Below, one piece after another: positions 20,183 to 26,939 of a DNA stretch of 64,000 nt. Below the pieces are notes generated by a model that saw only the letters and a program-made list of their open reading frames with translations, was not told the DNA's origin and searched no databases. The translations under genes and the position numbers were made by a program. Position 1 is the first letter of the stretch. Every line of letters begins with the position of its first letter. The stretch comes from Candidatus Flexicrinis proximus (lineage in GTDB: Bacteria > Chloroflexota > Anaerolineae > Aggregatilineales > Phototrophicaceae), in the NCBI GenBank assembly GCA_016712885.1, contig JADJQF010000005.1, positions 1-64,000 of the forward strand, given 5' to 3'.

Positions 20183-20851
20183 ATGACCACAAATGCGATG
20201 TCTCCATCGGAAACGAGAAATGCAGAGGACAGTGCTTTGACATCATCACGGCGTCTGCGGAAACTACTGCCTGCCGGTTTCTTTCTGGTGGCCGCGGTCC
20301 TGCTCGTTGTCTCGATCGGATTTCCCTACTGGGGGCTGGTGCTGGAAGCGCCGCAGTATCCCGGAGGGCTGGAAATGCGCGTCTTCGTCAACTATATGAC
20401 CGGTGACGAAGATCCCAGACTTGACGAAGTGCGCGAAATCGACGGCCTGAACCATTACATCGGCATGAAGTCTCTTTATGAAGCTGCCAGCTTGGAGCGA
20501 TCGATCGCAATCCCGGCGGTCGCAATCATGGTGGCCTTTCTGGGAATTGCGGCGTTCTGGTCGAGGCGCTGGACGTGGCTGCTGACTCTGCCGGCGCTGT
20601 CGTTTCCATTCGTGTTCCTGGCCGACCTTGCGTTCTGGATGAACCATTACGGGCAGAATCTTGATCCCTATGCGCCGCTGTCCAGTTCGATTCAGCCTTT
20701 TACGCCACCGATCCTCGGTGAAGGCGTGATCGGGCAGTTCAAGACAGTCGCACATGTCGATACCGGTTGGCTCATCATTACTGCAGGAAGTGTCCTGATC
20801 GCTGCTGCTTTGCTCATGAAACTGGCGAGCAGGACACCCAAACCGAAATGA
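20183..20851 (+). CDS. NosB-like membrane protein of the nos operon
   Basis: 222-residue inner-membrane protein with four predicted membrane helices (residues about 29-53, 109-130, 134-156 and 194-213). Between helices 1 and 2 lies an exported loop with EAPQYPGGLEMRVFVNYMTG and DGLNHYIGMKSLYEAA, a pattern I associate with proteins encoded between nosZ and nosD in clade II clusters. Its biochemical role is unknown; it is thought to belong with N2O respiration. An AGAGAGG ribosome-binding site precedes ATG 20183. Naming as NosB is by position and topology and is not certain. Confidence 0.7.
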   Translation: MTTNAMSPSETRNAEDSALTSSRRLRKLLPAGFFLVAAVLLVVSIGFPYWGLVLEAPQYPGGLEMRVFVNYMTGDEDPRLDEVREIDGLNHYIGMKSLYEAASLERSIAIPAVAIMVAFLGIAAFWSRRWTWLLTLPALSFPFVFLADLAFWMNHYGQNLDPYAPLSSSIQPFTPPILGEGVIGQFKTVAHVDTGWLIITAGSVLIAAALLMKLASRTPKPK

Positions 20852-20866
20852 CGAGACGAGCCGATC

Positions 20867-22321
20867 ATGCGCCGAATTGAAGTTGTCATCCGCGCGATAC
20901 TTCTGCCAACCCTGGCAATCCTGCTGAGCGTCCTGCAAGTGCCGCTGCAGGCACAGGCCATCCTTGTCGTTGCAGAAGATGGACTATATACAACGATAGA
21001 GGCGGCCCTGGCCGTGGCAAATGCAGGAGACATCATCGAGGTACACGGGGGCATTCATACGGCACCACTGGAGTTGGACAAGACCGTCTCGCTCATTGGG
21101 ATCGATGATCCGGTCATCGATGGTCACGGCGTGGGCAGCCTGGTATTGATTAACGCACCGCAGGTCGTCTTTAGCGGTTTCACTCTGCGTGGCAGCGGGC
21201 AAAGTCTTGCCCACGAGGACACCGGTATCGTCGTTCAGGGTACGCAAGTCACGGTTCGCGACAATTTGCTGACCGATGTGATGTTCGGCATTTATTTCGC
21301 GGACGCGTCTGGTGGACTCGCCGAGAACAACATTATTCAGGGTAAGCCGCTGGAAGACAGCATGCGCGGTGATGGCATCCGGGTCTGGTACAGCAATGAC
21401 GTCCAACTCATAGGCAACGAGATATCGTTCGGGCGCGATATTCTGATCTGGTATGCCGACAACATCACGATCCGCGACAACTATATTCACCACAACCGGT
21501 ACGGTCTGCACTTCATGTATAACGAGAACGCCGTGGTCGAGGACAACATCATCGAGCACAATGCGGTCGGCGCCTACATGATGTATTCCGCAGGGCTGAT
21601 TATGACCGGAAATCAGATCGTCGATAATCGTGGAGCCAGTGGCTATGGAATTGCGCTGAAAGATATGGATTACGCGCAAGTCAGCGACAACGCGTTTATT
21701 GGTAACGTTGCCGCAATCTACCTCGATAACTCTCCTTCGCTTTACGACCAATATAACACTTTCAGCCGGAATTTCATCGCCTATAACGATGTGGGGCTGA
21801 TCGGCCTGCCGTCGGTCAAGCGCAACATCTTCCAGTACAACACCTTTCTCGAAAACTATCAGCAGATCGGTGTCCAGGGGCGCGGCAATCTGTTGGGGAA
21901 CCTCTGGAACAAAGACGGCATTGGGAATTACTGGAGCAATTATGTGGGCTACGATCGCGACGGCGATGGAGTCGGCGACATGCCATTCCGCGCCGAGAAA
22001 CTGTTTGAGAGTCTTGTAGACAGTGAACCTATCCTCAGGTTGTTCACCTTCAGTCCAGCGAGTCAGGCTATCGACTTTGCGGCATCCGCATTTCCCTCAC
22101 TGCGTCCGGACCCTAAGGTTATCGATGAAGCCCCAAGGATGAATTTCACCATGCCGATCGGAATGTCGGAGAGGTCACAGCCGAGTTCGCTTCCCGTCGT
22201 TGCGGTAACGCTGCTGCTGCTGACTGTTGGTGTCGGCACTTGTATTTACGCTTTGCGTGGCTCTGGTTTCCGGGGGGCAGCCATACCGAAACATCAACGA
22301 GCCAGCAAGGCAAGCCCCTAA
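20867..22321 (+). CDS. nosD: Copper-site maturation protein NosD
   Basis: Periplasmic right-handed beta-helix protein needed, with NosF and NosY, to mature the CuZ site of NosZ. Residues 1-26 form a signal peptide. A long series of parallel beta-helix (PbH1/CASH) turns with Asn ladders follows (for example ITIRDNYIHHNRYGLHFMY, VVEDNIIEHNAVGAYMMY, LIMTGNQIVDNRGASGYG). WNKDGIGNYWSNYVGYDRDG with VGDMPF is the conserved NosD end. A C-terminal membrane helix (about 452-474) anchors it. 484 residues is slightly longer than usual because of that anchor. It starts 15 bases after the NosB-like gene. Confidence 0.93.
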   Translation: MRRIEVVIRAILLPTLAILLSVLQVPLQAQAILVVAEDGLYTTIEAALAVANAGDIIEVHGGIHTAPLELDKTVSLIGIDDPVIDGHGVGSLVLINAPQVVFSGFTLRGSGQSLAHEDTGIVVQGTQVTVRDNLLTDVMFGIYFADASGGLAENNIIQGKPLEDSMRGDGIRVWYSNDVQLIGNEISFGRDILIWYADNITIRDNYIHHNRYGLHFMYNENAVVEDNIIEHNAVGAYMMYSAGLIMTGNQIVDNRGASGYGIALKDMDYAQVSDNAFIGNVAAIYLDNSPSLYDQYNTFSRNFIAYNDVGLIGLPSVKRNIFQYNTFLENYQQIGVQGRGNLLGNLWNKDGIGNYWSNYVGYDRDGDGVGDMPFRAEKLFESLVDSEPILRLFTFSPASQAIDFAASAFPSLRPDPKVIDEAPRMNFTMPIGMSERSQPSSLPVVAVTLLLLTVGVGTCIYALRGSGFRGAAIPKHQRASKASP

Positions 22322-22335
22322 ACCGGAAAGAGATC

Positions 22336-23223
22336 ATGATGATCACTGCGAAGGACCTGACAAAACGGTATGGAAAAGTCGCCGCGCTGAATAACGTTTC
22401 ATTCACTATTGAAGCCGGGGAATCTGTGGCGCTATGGGGCGCAAATGGCGCAGGCAAGACCACGACCTTGCGCTGTCTCCTTGGTGTTCAGGGCTTCGAG
22501 GGCGAACTGATCGTCAATGGCATCGACGTCAGCCATAACGGCAAGGCGGCGCGCGCTGCGATCGGCTATGTGCCACAGGAAGCCGTCTTCTACGATATGT
22601 CCGTTTTGGAGACTCTGCGCTTCTATGCGCGCCTCAAGAGGACTGACTTTGATCGTGTGAACAACCTGCTGGAGCAGATGAATCTGACAGTCCATCGCGA
22701 CAAACGGGTAAACATGCTGTCTGGTGGCATGAAGCAGCGCTTGGCGCTTACGGTCGCTTTGCTTGCCGACCCCCCGGTGTTGGTTCTGGATGAGCCGACG
22801 GCGAATCTCGATGTGCAGGCACAGCGCGATTTTATACACACCGTCCAAATGCTCAATCACTCCGGGAAGACGATTGTCTTCTCGTCGCACCGCATCGACG
22901 AGGTCGTCTCCTTAGGGAGCCGCGTGCTTGTGCTGGATCAGGGACGTTTGGCGCTGGAGTGCCGACCCCATGAGCTGGCGGGGAAACTCGGGCTGCACCG
23001 CTGGCTGCGGATCTGGGTGGGGACCCATCACACGGCAGACACGCTAAAAGTCCTTAGCGAACACGGCTATACCACAATGCCGAATGGACGCAGCGTGTAC
23101 GTTCAGGTCAATCTGACCGGCAAAATTGCTCCCTTGCGTTCGCTGGAACTCGCGAACATCCCGGTCGAAGACTTTGATCTGATCGAAGGTGAACTTGTGG
23201 TACGGGGAGAAGATCATGATTGA
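22336..23223 (+). CDS. nosF: ABC transporter ATPase NosF
   Basis: Cytoplasmic ATPase of the NosDFY complex. The start at 22336 (MMITAKDLTKRYGKVAAL) follows GAAAGAG and leaves a short gap after nosD; earlier in-frame ATGs would overlap nosD. Walker A is GANGAGKTTT (35-44), the signature LSGGMKQRLALTVALL, and Walker B VLVLDEPTANLD followed by a switch histidine in SSHR. 295 residues. The C-terminal part after residue 215 is the usual variable NosF extension. Its end overlaps the nosY start by 8 bases, indicating translational coupling. Confidence 0.93.
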   Translation: MMITAKDLTKRYGKVAALNNVSFTIEAGESVALWGANGAGKTTTLRCLLGVQGFEGELIVNGIDVSHNGKAARAAIGYVPQEAVFYDMSVLETLRFYARLKRTDFDRVNNLLEQMNLTVHRDKRVNMLSGGMKQRLALTVALLADPPVLVLDEPTANLDVQAQRDFIHTVQMLNHSGKTIVFSSHRIDEVVSLGSRVLVLDQGRLALECRPHELAGKLGLHRWLRIWVGTHHTADTLKVLSEHGYTTMPNGRSVYVQVNLTGKIAPLRSLELANIPVEDFDLIEGELVVRGEDHD

Positions 23224-24070
23224 CTTTGTCAACGTGCGGACCATCACACAGAAAGAGCTCCGTGATGCGATGCGTAACCGCTGGTTTATCGTCTTTACAA
23301 TCGCCTTTGCAGGTCTCGCGTTGGCTCTGTCTGCACTCACTCAGCCGACAGGAACGCAGCTTCGGGCGATGAGTTATAGCCGCACCGCAGCGAACCTGAT
23401 CAACCTCGTGCTGTTGTTTGTGCCGTTAATTGGACTAACGCTCGGCTCAGCCAATCTCACCGGCGACCGCGAGACCGGCGCGCTTGTCTATCTGTTGGCA
23501 CAGCCTGTCAGCCGGATAGAAGTGCTGCTAGGCAAATACTTTGGACTGGCGGGCGCACTTCTGGCGACCCTGACGCTGGGGTTTGGGGTGGCAGGCGCGG
23601 CGCTGGTCATCCAGGGGAGTTTTCAGGATGCGGCCAGTTATCTGATGACCGTCGTTCTATCGTACCTGCTGGCTCTGGCAATGCTCAGCCTGGGCACTTT
23701 GATGTCAACGCTTTCACGCAAGACCACCACGGCTCTGGGTGGCGCTCTGTTCCTTTGGCTATTCCTTGTGTTTATCGGCGACCTGGGCATCATGGGCACA
23801 GCGATTGCGACTCAAATGTCGATTCAGGCCGTGTTCTTTGTTGCGATTTTGAACCCACTTCAGATGTTCAAAATCGCGTCTATCCTGACCATTCAGGCAA
23901 ATCTCGAAGTACTGGGGCCGGCTGGCCTTTACGCGACTGACCAATTCGGCGCGCTGTTGCCAATTCTCCTGATCGGGCTGCTGTTGCTGTGGATCGTGCT
24001 GCCGCTGCTTGGGGCAATGCTCCTGTTTGCACGCCAGGAAAAGTTCGTCCAGAAGGCAAGTGCGCGATGA
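23216..24070 (+). CDS. nosY: ABC transporter permease NosY
   Basis: Membrane partner of NosF with six predicted helices. The start MIDFVNVRTITQKELRDAMR at 23216 follows GGGGAGAAG and overlaps nosF; the N-terminal KEL.D..R.R...F motif is typical of NosY/ABC-2 permeases. GDRETGALVYLLAQPVSRIEVLLGKY is the conserved coupling loop after helix 2. 284 residues matches the family. Its stop overlaps the start of the lipoprotein gene downstream, continuing the tightly packed operon. Confidence 0.92.
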   Translation: MIDFVNVRTITQKELRDAMRNRWFIVFTIAFAGLALALSALTQPTGTQLRAMSYSRTAANLINLVLLFVPLIGLTLGSANLTGDRETGALVYLLAQPVSRIEVLLGKYFGLAGALLATLTLGFGVAGAALVIQGSFQDAASYLMTVVLSYLLALAMLSLGTLMSTLSRKTTTALGGALFLWLFLVFIGDLGIMGTAIATQMSIQAVFFVAILNPLQMFKIASILTIQANLEVLGPAGLYATDQFGALLPILLIGLLLLWIVLPLLGAMLLFARQEKFVQKASAR

Positions 24071-24807
24071 TGCTCATGAGGCGGGTCATCGGTATGCTGC
24101 TCACGGCGTTATTCCTTGCGTCCTGCGGTCAGCAAACCGTAAGAACCACGTCAAGCGACGACCTCAAACTGGGCCTGCGGATCGAGCCGGAGCCTCCGGC
24201 GGTGGGAGCGACAGTATTGATCGCAACGCTCGAGGATGCTGATGGCTTTCCGGTCGACGGAGCACGGCTCATGCTGCATGGCGACATGGATCATGAGGGC
24301 ATGACGCAAATTGATCTGGAAACCAGCGAGAGTCTTGGTGGCGAATATCGGATCCCTTTCGAATGGACGATGGGCGGCGGGTGGTTTCTGACTTTAACAG
24401 CGCGCACCCCTGCGGGTGCCCAAGTTAGCGAGACCTTCACCTTCTTCGTCGAAGCAGTGTCCAGCGAGAGCATTATTAATCGTCACGGCAACTCAGGCAG
24501 CCCTGCAGCCAATATCGGCTATCGGTCGGACAACGATCCTGCGCACCTTGGCGACGCTATCGTGACCATTACCGTCCACGACGCGTCGGGAGCGCCAGTC
24601 CCGGATGCCAGCGTGTCCGTTCACGGCGACATGGACCATCAAGGCATGATGCCGGTCACAGGAGTAGGATCGCATGCTGGCGAAGGGCGTTACAGCGTCC
24701 CAATCCGCTGGACAATGGTCGGCGACTGGCTGGTGACTGTCACCGTCACGCTGGCAGATGGACAGGTTATCAAGCAGGTATATGACCAGAAGGTCGTCAT
24801 TCCATAG
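24067..24807 (+). CDS. Lipoprotein with two YtkA/FixH-like domains, candidate copper carrier
   Basis: Exported lipoprotein of 246 residues. The signal ends in the lipobox LASC with Cys20. Two homologous domains follow (about 35-130 and 140-246). Each has a HGDMDHxGM motif (71-79 and 186-194) and later W-T-M-x-G-x-W (WTMGGGW, WTMVGDW), the pattern of YtkA/FixH-like beta-sandwich domains. Clustered His and Met are suited to binding copper. It lies where NosL, the lipoprotein copper chaperone for NosZ, is usually encoded, and no NosL is present in the window. Copper delivery to NosZ is therefore a reasonable inference. The start could also be 24070 or 24076; it overlaps nosY. Confidence 0.75.
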   Translation: MMLMRRVIGMLLTALFLASCGQQTVRTTSSDDLKLGLRIEPEPPAVGATVLIATLEDADGFPVDGARLMLHGDMDHEGMTQIDLETSESLGGEYRIPFEWTMGGGWFLTLTARTPAGAQVSETFTFFVEAVSSESIINRHGNSGSPAANIGYRSDNDPAHLGDAIVTITVHDASGAPVPDASVSVHGDMDHQGMMPVTGVGSHAGEGRYSVPIRWTMVGDWLVTVTVTLADGQVIKQVYDQKVVIP

Positions 24808-24861
24808 GTCAAACGGGCACTCGTCTCGCGAAGTGGATGGGTGTGTCTTTAACGGAGATGA

Positions 24862-25848
24862 ATGCACATGTTTCAACAGAACCAGAATACCAGCAGTGAT
24901 ACCCAGCGCGGCCATGCCCTGGGCGTGCTCATGGCTGTCCTCTTGATCATCGTCGGGCTCATGATTGTGCGGCAGACGGCGGGAATACCGGTGGCATCAC
25001 TGCCGCACGCGGGTGACAAATCGCCAACACCGACGATCACTTCTACGCCGACTGAGACCCCCTCTCCCACCGCTTCGGCCACTGCGACACCGACCAGCAC
25101 GCCGTCACCAACCATGACAGCGACGCCGACGCGTACTCCGCTGCCTACCAACACGCCCATTCCGCCAACAGCTACGATCAGTGCTGACGCGGGCGGCGGG
25201 TCGTCGGCAAACTATGATCCCGCTCTCGTAGCACGCGGAGAGAGTTTGTTCATTTCTTGTGTCGCATGCCATGGCCCGGACGCACACGGTTTGCCAAATC
25301 TGGGTAAAGACCTGATCGCGAGCGAGTTCGTCGCCGCCCAGACCGACGAATCGCTAGTACAGTTCATCATCACCGGTCGGCCAATCTGGGACCCTCTGAA
25401 CACGTCTGGCATCGACATGCCGGGAAAGGGTGGCAATCCAGCCATGACGACTGAGGATATTCAGGCGATTGTCGCCTATATCCGGTCGATATCTGTTGTT
25501 CCACCGACTTCAACGAACAGCAGTGACGCGGGCGACGGGTCGTCGGCAAACTATGATCCCGCTGTCGTAGCACGCGGAGAGAGTTTGTTCATTTCTTGTG
25601 TCGCATGCCACGGGCCAGATGCGCGCGGCTTGCCCAATCTGGGTAAGGACCTGATCGCGAGCGAGTTCGTTGCTGCACAGACTGACGACGCCCTGGTGCA
25701 GTTTATCATCACCGGCCGGCCAATCTGGGACGCTTTGAACACTTCTGGCATCGACATGCCGGGAAAGGGTGGGAATCCCGCAATGACAACTGAGGACATT
25801 CAGGCGATTGTCGCCTATATCCGGTCGCTCTCTCAAGGCGGCGGTTGA
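24862..25848 (+). CDS. Membrane-anchored di-haem cytochrome c with duplicated domain
   Basis: Probable electron carrier to nitrous-oxide reductase on the outer face of the membrane. Residues 18-36 form an uncleaved N-terminal anchor. Residues 53-105 are a Thr/Pro/Ser linker. Two class I cytochrome c domains follow, each with a CVACH haem motif (133-137 and 246-250) and candidate axial methionines in GIDMPGKGGNPAM. The domains are almost identical at protein and DNA level with a 113-residue period. ATG 24862 has GGAG only 4 bases upstream; ATG 24868 has better spacing. Last gene of the nos cluster. Electron supply to NosZ is inferred from context. Confidence 0.88.
   Translation: MHMFQQNQNTSSDTQRGHALGVLMAVLLIIVGLMIVRQTAGIPVASLPHAGDKSPTPTITSTPTETPSPTASATATPTSTPSPTMTATPTRTPLPTNTPIPPTATISADAGGGSSANYDPALVARGESLFISCVACHGPDAHGLPNLGKDLIASEFVAAQTDESLVQFIITGRPIWDPLNTSGIDMPGKGGNPAMTTEDIQAIVAYIRSISVVPPTSTNSSDAGDGSSANYDPAVVARGESLFISCVACHGPDARGLPNLGKDLIASEFVAAQTDDALVQFIITGRPIWDALNTSGIDMPGKGGNPAMTTEDIQAIVAYIRSLSQGGG
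25184..25848 (+). repeat. Tandem in-frame duplication, 339-bp period
   Basis: Copy 1 begins about 25184 and copy 2 about 25523; for example TCGTCGGCAAACTATGATCC occurs at 25201 and again at 25540. The stretch from the linker through the haem motif to the IVAYIRS end is repeated with few changes, so the event is recent or kept uniform by gene conversion. Confidence 0.9.
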
Positions 25849-26119
25849 TGAACGTGGCGGAATGTAAATACCTCTGTCCAGCATGAAATGTGCAGCATCC
25901 GCTGCGAAGCCTCAAGGAGTCGGTCAACCCGGGCTGCCCGACTCCGAAGCACTAGGAATTGGTCCAGTATATTCGAGAGTCGACCACTGCAAATTGGCAA
26001 TACGCAGACGTATGCAATAATCACCTTTCGAGCGTTGTAAGGAGGAAGGGCCGAACAATACAGGTAACGCCCATCTGGTTTGGATGCTGACAATATCCGC
26101 TGACAAGTGCGCCTGAAAG
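25849..26119. other. Intergenic between the nos operon and a convergent gene
   Basis: About 270 bases with no recognisable gene. No clear terminator hairpin with a T-tract was found after the cytochrome gene. Confidence 0.35.
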
Positions 26120-26704
26120 CTAAAGACCGTCCAGAAAACGCTGCAATATTGATGACCACTTTGATTTGGCCTCAATATTCAGTTCGTTCGTCAATAGCCC
26201 CATCTGCACTGCAACGATCGCTGCAGTTCCATCGTTCTTGGGCTCACTGGTGACCCTGATAGAGGAGGTGTCATGCGCCTTGGTTCGCCACGTTATGCGG
26301 TTTTCCGTTCCGCTCACTCGTACACCGCCAGTGCATAAGGCAAGCACTATTTCATCCTTTGCAGCGAAGGTCACCCACTTATCCATGAGATCCCTCATGC
26401 CAAGTTTCGTCGACTTACTTACACTAGTCTGGAATGTACCATCCGGCCGCTGCCCAGGGACACGATGTCCGACATACTGCTCGTAAGCGACAGTCACCGC
26501 TTGAGCCCACCACCCGATGTTCTCAAGTTTTCCGTTGAGTTCATCCAATACTCTGGTCGCAATCTCGTGATGACTAAGGTTCTTGGCGCCAATTCCATCC
26601 ATGTACTGCAGCCACTCATCCCATGTCCTTTTGGTGGCACGCTCAACTGCAATTATTCGGGATTCTTCGTTCATACTATCAACTATCTCCCCGTAATCGA
26701 CCAT
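26120..26704 (-). CDS. DUF4287-like protein with START/AHSA1-like C-terminus
   Basis: 194 residues, unknown function. The N-terminal half (about 20-115) shows KRTWDEWLQYMDGIGAKNLS, HHEIATRVLDE and IGWWAQAVTVAYEQYVGHR, a pattern of the DUF4287 family, then GQRPDGTFQTSVSKS. The C-terminal half (about 115-194) has WVTFA and RVTSEPKNDGTAAIVAVQMG strands that resemble an SRPBCC/AHSA1 helix-grip fold. The start may also be Met11 (26674). It points away from the MalT-like regulator and converges on the nos operon. There is no operon partner. Confidence 0.65.
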   Translation of the reverse strand: MVDYGEIVDSMNEESRIIAVERATKRTWDEWLQYMDGIGAKNLSHHEIATRVLDELNGKLENIGWWAQAVTVAYEQYVGHRVPGQRPDGTFQTSVSKSTKLGMRDLMDKWVTFAAKDEIVLALCTGGVRVSGTENRITWRTKAHDTSSIRVTSEPKNDGTAAIVAVQMGLLTNELNIEAKSKWSSILQRFLDGL

Positions 26705-26939
26705 TTGGAACAGTGAGGATCTACTCGACGGAGTTTACCCGCCAATGAAAGAAGTCATCTCCGGGTTGAGCGAGAATCAGTTCTCGGAACTTCAAGAAAT
26801 TCTGCGGAATGGCACCTTTTAAGCAACCTTCAATGCAGATGGCCAACCTCTTACAGTTGTCCAAGTTAATTTTCGAGTGCATCCACGTGGCGCTCCGCAA
26901 TGGTTTTTGAATTCCGGACGCGTGTCATATACTTGTTCC

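Noticed and set aside
20984..21751. Minus-strand frame opposite nosD (255 codons)
   Set aside because: Mirror of the beta-helix repeats; no independent motif or start signal.
26745..26822. 25-codon frame MKEVISGLSENQFSELQEIL plus stop, upstream of the LuxR-type regulator
   Set aside because: It looks protein-like and is in frame with the regulator up to a TAA at 26820, so could be a leader peptide or a remnant, but there is no ribosome-binding site or evidence of use.
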